Below the pieces are notes generated by a model. It searched no databases and was not told the DNA's origin. It saw only the letters and a program-made list of their open reading frames with translations. The translations under genes were made by a program, and so were the position numbers. Positions 47,207-56,552 of a DNA stretch of 64,000 nt are shown here, piece after piece. This DNA is from JAEZVV01 sp036652035 (GTDB taxonomy: Bacteria > Pseudomonadota > Gammaproteobacteria > Burkholderiales > Burkholderiaceae_F), in assembly GCA_036652035.1 (NCBI GenBank), contig JAVVWR010000002.1, positions 39,252-103,251 of the forward strand, written 5' to 3'. Positions within the stretch are counted from its first letter, which is position 1; each line of letters starts with the position of its first letter.

Positions 47207-50089
47207 ATGGCTGACGCCAAGAAACCCGCGTCCAAGGACGCGCAAGACAAGAAGTACCCGCTCAACCTGCCTGACACCCCGTTCCCGATGCGCGGCGACC
47301 TCGCCCGCCGCGAACCGCAGTGGGTCAAGCAGTGGGAAGAGAAGAAGCTCTACGCCGCGATTCGCGCCGCCCGCGCCGGCGCCAAGAAATTCATCCTGCA
47401 CGACGGGCCGCCCTACGCCAACGGCGAGATCCACATCGGCCACGCCGTCAACAAGACCCTCAAGGACATGATCATCAAGTCCAAGATCCTCGAGGGCTTC
47501 GATGGCGTCTACGTGCCGGGCTGGGACTGCCACGGCATGCCGATCGAAATCCAGATCGAAAAGCAGTTCGGCAAGCACCTGCCGCGCGACGAGGTCCAGG
47601 CCAAGGCCCGCGCCTACGCCACCGAGCAGATCGCCAAGCAGCTGAAAGACTTCAAGCGCCTGGGCGTGCTGGGCGACTGGGAGCACCCCTACCTGACCAT
47701 GAACTTCAAGACCGAGGCGGCGGAGATCCGCGCGCTGGGCAAGATGGTCGAGCGCGGCTTTGTCTATCGCGGCTTGAAGCCGGTGAACTGGTGCTTTGAC
47801 TGCGGCTCGGCGCTGGCCGAGGCCGAGGTCGAATACCAGGACAAGAAGAGCCCGGTGGTTGACGTTGCCTTTCCGCTCGCCGCGCAAGACATGGCCCGCG
47901 TCGCCAAGACCTTTGCCCGCCCGGCGCTCGACAAGCCCACCTTCACGGTGATCTGGACCACCACCCCGTGGACCCTTCCTGCCAACCAGGCGCTCAACAT
48001 GCACCCCGAACTGGTGTATGCGTTGGTCGATGCGGGCGACCGCTATCTGATCCTGGCCGAGACGCTGGTCGAGTCCTGCCTCGAGCGCTTTGGCCTCCAG
48101 GGCAAGGTGGTCGCCACTGCCACCGGCGACAATTTCGAGGGCGTCGCCTTCAAGCATCCGCTCGCCGCGCTCGACGCCGGCTACGACCGGCTCTCGCCGG
48201 TCTACCTGGCCAATTACGTCGACGCCACCGCCGGCACCGGCATCGTTCACTCGGCGCCGGCCTATGGCGTCGACGACTTCATTTCGTGCAAGGCCAATGG
48301 CGTTGCCAACGACGACATCCTCAATCCGGTCCAGGGCGACGGCGTCTACGCCGACTGGCTGCCGCTGTTTGCCGGCCTCAAGATCTGGGACGCCAACCCC
48401 AAGGTGATCGACGCGCTGCGCGTGGCCGGCCACTTGCTGCACGGCGGCCAGCAAACCCACAGCTACATGCACTGCTGGCGCCACAAGACGCCGCTGATCT
48501 ATCGCGCGACCCGCCAGTGGTTCGTTCGCATGGACGGCGAGACCGCCGACAGCAAGGGCGTGATGCAGACCGAAACCGTAGGCGAAACCCTGCGGCAGAC
48601 CGCACTGCACGCGGTCGAGGCAACCCAGTTCTACCCCGCCTGGGGTCAGGCCCGCCTGCACGGCATGATCGCCAACCGCCCCGACTGGTGCATCTCGCGC
48701 CAGCGCAACTGGGGTGTGCCGCTGCCCTTTTTCGTCAACAAGTCCACCGGCGAGCTGCACCCGCGCACGCTCGAGCTGCTTGAAGTCGCTGCCCAGAAGG
48801 TCGAAGCCGGCGGCATCGAGGCCTGGTCCAAGAGCACGACGGCCGACTTCCTGCCCGCCGACGAAGCCGCGCTCTACGACAAGACCACCGACATCCTCGA
48901 CGTCTGGTTCGACTCGGGCACGACCCATCGCACGGTGATGCGCGGCTCGCACGCCGAGGATCTCGCCTACCCGGCTGATCTCTACCTTGAGGGTTCGGAC
49001 CAGCACCGCGGCTGGTTCCACTCGAGCCTGCTGACCGGCGCCGCGATCGACGGCCGCGCGCCCTACAACGCGCTGCTCACGCACGGCTTCGTGGTCGACC
49101 CCAACGGCCGCAAGATGAGCAAGTCGGTCGGCAACGTGGTTCGCCCGCAGGAAGTCAGCGACAAGCTCGGCGCCGAGATCATCCGTCTGTGGGTGGCATC
49201 AACCGACTACTCGGGCGAGCTGTCGATCGGCGACGAAATCCTCAAGCGCGTGGTCGAGAGCTACCGCCGGATCCGCAACACGCTGCGCTTTCTGCTCGCC
49301 AACACCAGCGATTTCGACATCACCCGCGACGCCGTGCCGGTGGCCGAGATGCTCGAACTCGACCGCTGGGCGATCGCTCGCGCGGCCCAGGTGCAGGCCG
49401 AGACCCTGACGCACTTCAAGGTTTACGAGTTCCACCCCGTGGTGGCCAAACTCCAGACCTTCGCCTCGGACGATCTGGGAGGCTTCTACCTCGACATCAT
49501 CAAGGACCGCCTCTACACCACCGCACCCGGCTCATTCGCGCGGCGTTCGGCGCAGACCGCGATCTGGCACTTCACCGCGAGCTTCCTGCGACTGATCGCG
49601 CCCTTCATGTCGTTCACCGCCGAAGAAGCTTTCGCGGTCTTCAGCCCGAACGCCAGCGGCACCATCTTCACCGAGACCTTCGCCGATCTGCCCGCCATCA
49701 GCGGCGCCGACGCCTTGCTCGCCAAGTGGGAAGCGGTGCGCGCCGTGCGCACCGAGATCCAGAAGCAGATCGAAGCGCAGCGCGAGCTGGGCCAGATCGG
49801 TTCCTCGCTCCAGGCCGAAGTCGACATCCACCTCCATGGCGAGCGCTTCGACCTGCTCGCCTCGCTCGGCGATGAGCTGCGCTTTGTCACCATCACCAGC
49901 CGCGCCAGCCTGCACCGGGCGAGCACGCCCGCGGACGAGAAGATTGTTGTGACGCCCAGCGCCCACCAGAAGTGCGAGCGCTGCTGGCACTACGTTGAGG
50001 CTGTCGGCCACAGCGCCGAGCACCCGACGCTGTGCGGCCGCTGCGAAACCAACCTCTTTGGCGCGGGTGAAACGCGCGAGGTGGCCTGA
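47207..50089 (+). CDS. ileS: isoleucyl-tRNA synthetase
   Basis: Class I synthetase of 960 residues. HIGH motif in GEIHIGHAVNKTLKD, the CP1 editing domain in the middle, KMSKS in GRKMSKSVGN, and a C-terminal zinc finger (CERCWHYV ... CGRCETNLFG). The stop overlaps the lspA start (TGATG). Standard ribF-ileS-lspA order. Confidence 0.99.
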   Translation: MADAKKPASKDAQDKKYPLNLPDTPFPMRGDLARREPQWVKQWEEKKLYAAIRAARAGAKKFILHDGPPYANGEIHIGHAVNKTLKDMIIKSKILEGFDGVYVPGWDCHGMPIEIQIEKQFGKHLPRDEVQAKARAYATEQIAKQLKDFKRLGVLGDWEHPYLTMNFKTEAAEIRALGKMVERGFVYRGLKPVNWCFDCGSALAEAEVEYQDKKSPVVDVAFPLAAQDMARVAKTFARPALDKPTFTVIWTTTPWTLPANQALNMHPELVYALVDAGDRYLILAETLVESCLERFGLQGKVVATATGDNFEGVAFKHPLAALDAGYDRLSPVYLANYVDATAGTGIVHSAPAYGVDDFISCKANGVANDDILNPVQGDGVYADWLPLFAGLKIWDANPKVIDALRVAGHLLHGGQQTHSYMHCWRHKTPLIYRATRQWFVRMDGETADSKGVMQTETVGETLRQTALHAVEATQFYPAWGQARLHGMIANRPDWCISRQRNWGVPLPFFVNKSTGELHPRTLELLEVAAQKVEAGGIEAWSKSTTADFLPADEAALYDKTTDILDVWFDSGTTHRTVMRGSHAEDLAYPADLYLEGSDQHRGWFHSSLLTGAAIDGRAPYNALLTHGFVVDPNGRKMSKSVGNVVRPQEVSDKLGAEIIRLWVASTDYSGELSIGDEILKRVVESYRRIRNTLRFLLANTSDFDITRDAVPVAEMLELDRWAIARAAQVQAETLTHFKVYEFHPVVAKLQTFASDDLGGFYLDIIKDRLYTTAPGSFARRSAQTAIWHFTASFLRLIAPFMSFTAEEAFAVFSPNASGTIFTETFADLPAISGADALLAKWEAVRAVRTEIQKQIEAQRELGQIGSSLQAEVDIHLHGERFDLLASLGDELRFVTITSRASLHRASTPADEKIVVTPSAHQKCERCWHYVEAVGHSAEHPTLCGRCETNLFGAGETREVA

Positions 50090-50601
50090 TGCCCGCTCGC
50101 GGTGGCTTCACCCAAGGCAAGACCTGGTGGCCAAAGCTCTACCCCTGGCTGCTGCTCGCGGCGCTGGTCGTCGTGCTCGACCAGCTCAGCAAGCTCGTGA
50201 TCGAGCGCGTGTTTGACTACGGCGATTCGCGCCCGGTCACCAGCTTTTTCAACCTGGTGCTCACCTATAACGAGGGCGCTGCCTTCTCGTTTCTGGCGGG
50301 CGCCGGCGGCTGGCAGCGGCACTTCTTTACCGTTGTGGGAGTGGGGGCCTCGATCTTCATCGCCGTTCTGCTTGCGCGCCACGGCACGCAGAAGCTCTTT
50401 TCCACTGCGCTGGCTCTGATCATGGGCGGGGCGATCGGCAATGTGATCGATCGCGTGGCTTATGGCCATGTGATCGATTTCCTCGACTTCCACGCCAAGG
50501 GCTGGCACTGGCCGGCCTTCAACGTGGCGGACATGGCGATCGTGGGCGGCGCGGTCCTGCTCGTGCTCGACGAACTGCTGCGGGTCAAAAAGTCCCGCTA
50601 A
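50089..50601 (+). CDS. lspA: lipoprotein signal peptidase
   Basis: Inner-membrane aspartic protease cleaving prolipoproteins after lipidation. 170 residues, four hydrophobic segments. The catalytic Asp residues are in GNVIDRVAYGHVIDF and AFNVADMAI; NLVLTYNEGAAFSF is also diagnostic. Confidence 0.98.
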   Translation: MPARGGFTQGKTWWPKLYPWLLLAALVVVLDQLSKLVIERVFDYGDSRPVTSFFNLVLTYNEGAAFSFLAGAGGWQRHFFTVVGVGASIFIAVLLARHGTQKLFSTALALIMGGAIGNVIDRVAYGHVIDFLDFHAKGWHWPAFNVADMAIVGGAVLLVLDELLRVKKSR

Positions 50602-50611
50602 GCTGCCCATC

Positions 50612-51811
50612 ATGGAACTCCAAGGCAAACACATCCTCGTCGGCATGACCGGCGGAATCGCCGCTTACAAGGTCTGCGAGCTGGTTCGGCGCCTGCGCGA
50701 CGAAGGCGCCAGCGTGCAGGTGGTGATGAGCGCCAACGCGCAGCACTTCGTCACCGCCACCACGATGCAAGCGCTGTCGGGCCAGCCGGTCGCGACCGAC
50801 CAATGGGGTGCCGAAGGCGCTCGCGTGGCCAATGCCATGCCGCACATCGCCCTGACCCGCAACGCCGACCTGATGCTGGTGGCGCCCGCCTCGACCAACT
50901 TCATCGCCAAGGCGGCCAACGGCATTGCCGACGATCTGCTGAGCACGCTGGCGGTGGCGCGCACCTGTCCGCTGCTGGTCGCTCCGGCGATGAATGTCGA
51001 GATGTGGTCGCACCCGGCAACCCAGCGCAATCTGGCTCAGCTTGCGGCCGACGGCGTGGGCCTGCTGGGCCCGGCAGCGGGTGAACAGGCCTGCGGTGAA
51101 GTTGGCACCGGCCGCATGCTCGAAGCGGCCGAGCTGCTGACTGAGGTGATCGCCTTTTTCCAGCCCAAGCGCCTGGCCGGCAAGCGGGTGCTGATCACCG
51201 CCGGCCCGACCTTCGAGCCGATCGATCCGGTGCGCGGCATCACCAATCTTTCGTCCGGCAAGCAGGGCTTCGCTCTGGCTCGTGCCGCGCGCGAGGCCGG
51301 CGCCGAGGTGGTGCTGGTCGCCGGCCCCACGACGCTTGCCACACCCTTGGGCGTGCGCCGCATCAGCGTGCTCACCGCGCGCGAAATGCTTGCCGCGGTG
51401 CTGGCCGAGGTGCCCGCCTGCGATGTCTTCATCGGCGTCGCCGCGGTGGCCGACTGGCACGTGGCCAACGCCAGCGAGCAGAAGATCAAGAAAGCCAAGG
51501 GGGCGCCCGCGCCCGTGCTCGAGTTCGAGCCAAACCCCGACATTCTCGCCACCGTCGCCGCCCTGCCCTGCGCACCGTATTGCGTGGGGTTTGCCGCCGA
51601 GAGCGAGAACGTGGTCGATCACGCGCACGCCAAACTCCTTGCCAAGCGCCTGCAGTTGATCGTTGCCAACCGCGCTCAGGACACGCTCGGCGCCGATGCG
51701 AGCGAGGTGGTTCTGATCGACGCGGCCGGCGCCACCCCGCTGCCGCTCGCCAACAAGCTCGATCAGGCGCGGCGGATCGTCGCCGCGATTGCCCAGGGAA
51801 TCACGCCATGA
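50612..51811 (+). CDS. coaBC: phosphopantothenoylcysteine decarboxylase/synthetase
   Basis: Two steps of coenzyme A synthesis. N-terminal flavoprotein CoaC (about 1-185): MTGGIAAYK, the PAMNVEMW loop and the catalytic Cys in GEQACGEVGTGRM. C-terminal CoaB (about 190-399): ITAGPTFEPIDPVRGITNL and SSGKQGFALA. The stop overlaps the following start by 4 nt. Confidence 0.98.
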   Translation: MELQGKHILVGMTGGIAAYKVCELVRRLRDEGASVQVVMSANAQHFVTATTMQALSGQPVATDQWGAEGARVANAMPHIALTRNADLMLVAPASTNFIAKAANGIADDLLSTLAVARTCPLLVAPAMNVEMWSHPATQRNLAQLAADGVGLLGPAAGEQACGEVGTGRMLEAAELLTEVIAFFQPKRLAGKRVLITAGPTFEPIDPVRGITNLSSGKQGFALARAAREAGAEVVLVAGPTTLATPLGVRRISVLTAREMLAAVLAEVPACDVFIGVAAVADWHVANASEQKIKKAKGAPAPVLEFEPNPDILATVAALPCAPYCVGFAAESENVVDHAHAKLLAKRLQLIVANRAQDTLGADASEVVLIDAAGATPLPLANKLDQARRIVAAIAQGITP

Positions 51812-52200
51812 ACCCGCTCGCTTCGCAGGAACCGCCCAACGGCGACTTCGTCGCTTACATCGAACGCCTGCAGCGCGAGTCGCTCGCCCGCCACGCCAGC
51901 GGCCAGCCGCATCCGGCCAATGCTCCGCAGTCTCTGACGAGCGCGGCAGACGAGCCGTCGTCGCCGGGCGGCGCGCCGGTGCTCAGCGCCGAGCAGGCGC
52001 GCGAGCTGATCGCCAAGCTCGGCAGTGGCGACTTCCAGTTCGCGCAAGTCATTCCGTTCGCGGCGATCGCCCTGGGCGTTCTCAGCCTCGTCACCACGCT
52101 GATCAGCAACCAGGGGCCGTTCGGCTTCTTCATTGGCGTGGGCCTGATCATCTGGGGCGCCAGGCGCCTCGAATCTCTCAAGAAGAAGTCTGCTTCATGA
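51808..52200 (+). CDS. small membrane protein between coaBC and dut
   Basis: 130 residues of unknown function. Hydrophilic N-terminal half (PSSPGGAPVLSAEQARELIA), then two hydrophobic segments (about 82-98, 105-118) and a basic end (LESLKKKSAS). It overlaps coaBC by ATGA and dut by ATGA, so it is translated with them. The tight coupling argues it is a real gene. No family recognised. Confidence 0.8.
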   Translation: MNPLASQEPPNGDFVAYIERLQRESLARHASGQPHPANAPQSLTSAADEPSSPGGAPVLSAEQARELIAKLGSGDFQFAQVIPFAAIALGVLSLVTTLISNQGPFGFFIGVGLIIWGARRLESLKKKSAS

Positions 52201-52643
52201 ATGTTGACGTCAAGATCCTCGATCCCCGCCTGCACGACGCGGCTCCGCACTACGCCACCCCCGGCTCGGCCGGCCTGGACCTGCGCGCCTGCATCGACGA
52301 CGAGCTGGTGATCGAGCCCGGCCAGACCGTTCTGGTCAAGACCGGCATGGCGATTCACCTGGCCAACCCCGGCTACGCCGCGCTGATCCTGCCCCGCTCG
52401 GGGCTGGGCCACAAACACGGCATCGTGCTGGGCAATCTGGTCGGTCTGATCGATTCGGACTACCAGGGCGAACTGATGGTCTCGACCTGGAACCGCGGCA
52501 CTACGGCCTTCACCTTGAAGCCGATGGAACGCCTGGCGCAGCTGGTGATCGTTCCGGTGGTGCAGGCCTGCTTCAACGTGGTCGATGATTTTTCCGCCAG
52601 CCAGCGCGGCACGGCCGGCTTCGGCTCCACCGGCAAACACTGA
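52197..52643 (+). CDS. dut: dUTP diphosphatase
   Basis: Hydrolyses dUTP to dUMP, keeping uracil out of DNA. 148 residues, trimeric all-beta type with the five motifs, including TPGSAGLDLRA, PRSGLGHKHG, GLIDSDYQGEL and the C-terminal RGTAGFGSTG. ATG at 52197 overlaps the upstream stop; the stop overlaps the next start. Confidence 0.98.
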   Translation: MNVDVKILDPRLHDAAPHYATPGSAGLDLRACIDDELVIEPGQTVLVKTGMAIHLANPGYAALILPRSGLGHKHGIVLGNLVGLIDSDYQGELMVSTWNRGTTAFTLKPMERLAQLVIVPVVQACFNVVDDFSASQRGTAGFGSTGKH

Positions 52644-53251
52644 TGACCGCCACCTCGGGCCAGCACCCTGCGCGCGGGCCGCTGTCCTGGCTTGCCCGCG
52701 GCCTGCTCAAGCTCGCCGGGTGGCGGGTCGACTTCGCCCCGCTGCCCGAGCCGCGCGGCATCATCATCGTCTATCCGCACACCTCGAACTGGGATTTCAT
52801 CGTCGGCATTCTTGCCAAGTGGGCGCTCGGCATTCCCTTTCGTTTCGTCGGTAAGGAAAGCCTGTTCCGCGGGCTGACCGGCGCCACGCTCGGCCGCCTG
52901 ATCCGCGCCTGGGGCGGCATGCCGGTCAACCGCCACGACCCGCAAGGCGCGGTCGGACAGATCACCGCGATGATGCAGGCCCAGCCCTGGTGCTGGCTGG
53001 CGATGGCGCCCGAAGGCACGCGCTCGCATCGCGCCACGATCCGCTCGGGCTTCTACTTTCTCGCGCTGCAAGCGGATCTGCCGGTTGGGCTGTGCTTCTT
53101 CGACTTCAAGCGCAAGCTCGTCGCCTGCCCGCGCTTTGTTCGCATGAGCGGCGATATTCCCCAAGACCTTGCCCTGCTGCGCGAGTTCTACCAGGACAAG
53201 CCCGGCTTCAAGCCCCACAACGCCAGCACAATCGCGTTTCGCGAGCACTGA
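52643..53251 (+). CDS. PlsC-like lysophospholipid acyltransferase family protein
   Basis: 202 residues. The acyltransferase HxxxxD box appears as PHTSNWDF and the glycerol-phosphate pocket as APEGTRSH. Members resemble 1-acyl-glycerol-3-phosphate acyltransferases but the true acceptor is not known. Short, without an obvious N-terminal membrane anchor. Overlaps the dut stop (TGATG). Confidence 0.85.
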   Translation: MTATSGQHPARGPLSWLARGLLKLAGWRVDFAPLPEPRGIIIVYPHTSNWDFIVGILAKWALGIPFRFVGKESLFRGLTGATLGRLIRAWGGMPVNRHDPQGAVGQITAMMQAQPWCWLAMAPEGTRSHRATIRSGFYFLALQADLPVGLCFFDFKRKLVACPRFVRMSGDIPQDLALLREFYQDKPGFKPHNASTIAFREH

Positions 53252-53367
53252 GCCGCTCGCCACCCGGCTCGCCGCCCAGCCCTCGCTGGCCTCAGCCGAT
53301 GGCCCTTCAATCCTTGAGCTGCCCGCCTGCCCCCGGAACGCGGGACTCGCTGTTTCCCTTGACCAAC

Positions 53368-53859
53368 ATGACCACGCCCGAAACCGAACCCGACACCGAC
53401 GCCACCGTTCAGGAAGCACGCCGCTGGCGCGCCGATGGCTGGACCGCGCAAGTCATCAAGAACGAAGACGATGAGGGCTGGGCCGTCGCCATGACGCTCG
53501 ACGGCGAGGCCGAGCCCGCGTTGGTCGGCCCCTGGACAATGGGCCGCGACAAGAAGAACCCCAAACCGCTCGACGGCCCGGCTTTCTCCACACTGGTGAA
53601 GACGGCCTCAGAAGTGTTGCGCCGACACGAACAGCAGTTGCACGCCACGCTGCACAAAAGCGTGTGGGTCAACACCGCTTCCGCGCGCGTGAAGGTGAGC
53701 CTCGATATCACGCCGGACGACGACAACCCGTCGGCCCTGCTGAGCGCCTTCGACGACTCCGACGAGCCCCTGGCCCAGGTGAGCGTGGCGCCCGATTTCA
53801 AACTCAATACCGCCAGCGCAACAGCCTGGATCGAAAACGAGTTTCGCAAGCCCAAATAA
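53368..53859 (+). CDS. conserved-looking hypothetical protein
   Basis: 163 residues, acidic, soluble. N-terminal EARRWRADGWTAQVIKNED resembles a small beta-sheet module; the remainder is mixed, ending TAWIENEFRKPK. No motif recognised. ATG at 53368 follows 116 bp without features. Codon use and frame quality suggest a real gene. Confidence 0.65.
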   Translation: MTTPETEPDTDATVQEARRWRADGWTAQVIKNEDDEGWAVAMTLDGEAEPALVGPWTMGRDKKNPKPLDGPAFSTLVKTASEVLRRHEQQLHATLHKSVWVNTASARVKVSLDITPDDDNPSALLSAFDDSDEPLAQVSVAPDFKLNTASATAWIENEFRKPK

Positions 53860-53904
53860 GCGGACCGCGATCCGCCACGTGCATTCCTTCCGTTGTCTGG
53901 CGGG

Positions 53905-54897
53905 CTAACCGGAGATGGCCGGCGCCCGAGCCGTGATCCGTCGCAACCCGATCCGCTGCTCGATGCAGCCGTCGTCATCAACGCGAGCACGAGCGGCCGT
54001 CAGAAAGCGGGCTTTCAGAGTGACGCGCTCCGCGTCGGCCAAGCGCACCGGATCGTAGGTTTCGGCCAACNNNNNNNNNNNNNNNNNNNNNNNNNNNNNN
54101 NNNNNNNNNNNNNNNNNNNNNNNNNNNNNNNNNNNNNNNNNNNNNNNNNNNNNNNNNNNNNNNNNNNNNNCAGAGTGACGCGCTCCGCGTCGGCCAAGCG
54201 CACCGGATCGTAGGTTTCGGCCAACCATTCCCAGGCAAGCGCCGGAGTGACACGCCGTTCCACAATCGCAGTCACGATCCGCACCTCGTCAAAGCCGGCC
54301 AACAAGTCGCGGATGCCAGCCTCATCCCACCAGCGTCGATCGCCCAGCCGTAGCGGCTGCCACGCCAGAGACGACACGAAAGGCCGCAAGACATCGAGGA
54401 ATGTCTCGCTCACCTGACAGTTGGTCACCCGCGCGCCGACGATCGCAGCGAATCCACCGCCGGGAACCAGCACCCGCTGCAACTCGGCCAGCACCTTGGT
54501 TGACTCGTCCATCAGCATCAGCGCCATATGACTGAGCACGTGCTCAACCGAGGCCGCACGCAAGGGCAAAGCCTGTGCCCGGGCGCAACCGAGCGTCGCT
54601 CTCGCCCCCAGTTGCCGGGCACCCTGCGCCAGCTCGCTGCGGCTGATGTCGATGCCGATCAACTGGAGTCCGTCCGGCTGACGGCAAGCGAGACGCGCGC
54701 AGGTGGCCGTCACCGCAACCCATGTCCAACACGCGCACGGCTTGCGTGTCACGCGGCACGGTATCGGCCAGCAGTTCGTAGGAAGAATCGTAGTGACGCC
54801 CTGCAACCGTTATCGCCAGCTTGGCGAAAGCACGCGCCGTCACGCCAGGGCGCGCATCGTGAAAATGCCGGAGAAAGGCTTCAGCGGGCGAGGGCAT
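53905..54897 (-). pseudogene. class I SAM-dependent methyltransferase, frameshifted and crossed by a false gap
   Basis: The start (MPSPAEAFLRHFHDARPG) leads in one frame to motif I VRVLDMGCGDGHL; the continuation LACRQPDGLQLIGIDIS is in another frame. The switch falls in a GC-alternating run at about 54691-54701, and removing one base gives GHLRRLACRQ. Collapsing the N gap (54071-54170) and its 55-bp duplicate restores the C-terminus ending ARAPAISG. With both repairs the protein is 278 residues, so a one-base sequencing error is more likely than decay. Substrate unknown. Confidence 0.7.
54016..54225. other. second false scaffold gap: 55-bp duplicated contig ends around 100 Ns
   Basis: Bases 54016-54070 equal 54171-54225, with 100 Ns between. 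Same structure and same overlap length as the gap at 23489-23698, supporting a k-mer 55 assembly artefact. Confidence 0.95.
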
Positions 54898-54997
54898 CCG
54901 TGGCGCTACGCACTCTCATCTCGGGCGCGCAGAGCCGCGGCCGCAGCGCCGAGCTGCGAGCATCAAGCTTCACGTTTTCAACACCGACGGAGCCGAT

Positions 54998-55276
54998 ATG
55001 ACTCACACCACTTGGCAGCCTCACGACGAACCGCCCGGGCGGCTCGATGCCGCGGCGCGCGACGCCCTGCCGGCCTCGGCTTTCGCTTTTCCGGCGCAAC
55101 GCAAAGAGCCCCTGACCAGCGCGAGCCATGTGCGCGACGCTGTGACCCGCTTCGACCAGGTCGAGGGCGTCAGCGAGGCCGATCGCGACCTGGCCTGGGC
55201 CAACATCCGCGCCGCTGCCCGCCACTACGGCATCACCCTGAGCGAGGCCAGCTGGCGAGAGCTTGGGCACCGCTAG
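54998..55276 (+). CDS. DUF6582-like small protein
   Basis: 92 residues. The segment FAFPAQRKEPLTSASHVRDAV and ending RHYGITLSEASWREL match a small family of unknown function seen in many bacteria, often as a domain in larger proteins. Soluble. No clear partner gene nearby. Confidence 0.75.
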   Translation: MTHTTWQPHDEPPGRLDAAARDALPASAFAFPAQRKEPLTSASHVRDAVTRFDQVEGVSEADRDLAWANIRAAARHYGITLSEASWRELGHR

Positions 55277-55451
55277 CGCCGCCGCCGATAACTCGCTCAT
55301 CCGGATGATGTTTTCCACCAACAAAAATTAGCCACGATCCGCGTCGACTTTGCCAAACTACAGCCCGAAATTCGATCGCTCGCGGCAGCCCTTGGCAGCG
55401 GCGCGAACGTGACCTTGCAAGCCCCTTCGCGGTTTAATCTGGAGCTCTTCA

Positions 55452-55940
55452 ATGCACATTGTTTTGCAACGCCTGACCCGCCTCACCACCCCCGCCATCG
55501 TCACCCTCGGCCTGCTCACTGCCAGCAGCGTCAGCCTGGCGCAGGCCAATGCCCAGGCCAGCGTGCCGCACTCGCCGGTCGGCGTATGGAAGAGCATCGA
55601 TGACGAAACCGGCAAGCCCAAGGCCATCATCACCATCAGCGACAACAACGGCCAACTCGCCGGCAGGATCGACAAGCTGATCGCCCCGAGCGAGCCCAAC
55701 CCCAAGTGCGACCAGTGCAGCGGTGCGCGCAAGGATCAGCCCGTGATCGGCATGACGATTCTGTGGGGTCTCAAAAACGAGGGCGACGAATGGACCGGCG
55801 GCGAGATCCTCGACCCCAAGAACGGCAAGACCTACAAAGCCAAGGCCAAGCTGGTCGATGGCGGCAAGAAGCTTGAAGTCCGCGGCTTCCTTGGCATATC
55901 GCTGTTCGGTCGCACCCAGACCTGGGTGCGCGAACAGTAA
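55452..55940 (+). CDS. exported DUF2147 protein
   Basis: 162 residues with a signal peptide (about 1-31, ends SLAQANAQA). Mature part begins VGVWKSIDDETGKPKAII and ends LGISLFGRTQTWVRE, the typical beta-barrel-like small lipocalin-type DUF2147 pattern. Function unknown. The 175 bp upstream hold nothing recognised. Confidence 0.85.
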   Translation: MHIVLQRLTRLTTPAIVTLGLLTASSVSLAQANAQASVPHSPVGVWKSIDDETGKPKAIITISDNNGQLAGRIDKLIAPSEPNPKCDQCSGARKDQPVIGMTILWGLKNEGDEWTGGEILDPKNGKTYKAKAKLVDGGKKLEVRGFLGISLFGRTQTWVREQ

Positions 55941-55960
55941 GACCGGAAAACAGCCGGGTT

Positions 55961-56446
55961 TTAGGAGAACTCGGCCGCTAACGCCTCGTGGCGGGCGCGG
56001 TCGATTCCCTTTTTCTGCTCGCGAGCGAGCTTGTGACGCGAGCTGGGATCGATCTGAACAAAAGGTCGGTGTTCGTCGTCGAGCGTGACCGTGACCGGCA
56101 GGCCCAGGGTCGGGCTAAACGAAGGCAGATTGTTGGCAACCGTGCCAGCCAAGGGCGCTACCTCGACCGAGCCGTGCTGGTAGTGGGCGAGATAGGCGTC
56201 GTGATCGGCCTTGGCCACCTCGACCCAAATGCCCCAGCCAAAGAAACCTTCCTGGTAACTGAAGGGCACCGGCAGCACGCAGCGGATGAAATAGCGCGAG
56301 TCGTCGAGAGTGCAGAAATCGGGATTGGAGCGCGAACGCAGGTAGCGCTCCAGATACGGCAGCGACCACACCGCGTCGGGCAAGTGCAGTTCCACATCGC
56401 TCGCCAGTTCGCCTTCGTCCTCAAACTCTTCTGCCACGTCGCTCAT
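55961..56446 (-). CDS. DUF2199 protein
   Basis: 161 residues from ATG 56446. Contains FCTLDDSRYFIRCVLPVPF and FGWGIWVEVAK, signatures of DUF2199. Acidic N-terminus. Function unknown. Convergent with the DUF2147 gene. Confidence 0.85.
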   Translation of the reverse strand: MSDVAEEFEDEGELASDVELHLPDAVWSLPYLERYLRSRSNPDFCTLDDSRYFIRCVLPVPFSYQEGFFGWGIWVEVAKADHDAYLAHYQHGSVEVAPLAGTVANNLPSFSPTLGLPVTVTLDDEHRPFVQIDPSSRHKLAREQKKGIDRARHEALAAEFS

Positions 56447-56460
56447 CGTCTTTCTCCCGC

Positions 56461-56494
56461 TTGAAAACAAGTCGGCGGCGCCAGGCGCCGCCGA
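56461..56494 (-). terminator. probable terminator after fccB
   Basis: TCGGCGGCGCC/GGCGCCGCCGA hairpin with a one-base centre (56472-56494) followed on the minus strand by CTTGTTTTCAA. The T-run is imperfect. Confidence 0.5.
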
Positions 56495-56552
56495 ACTCGT
56501 TGCTATCGCCATCACGCTGGTCAGGCGACCTACATTGCCGGCCGCCGCCCGT

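Noticed and set aside
46829..49084. 751-codon minus-strand open frame opposite ribF/ileS
   Set aside because: High-GC codon shadow of ileS; no motifs and composition typical of antisense frames.
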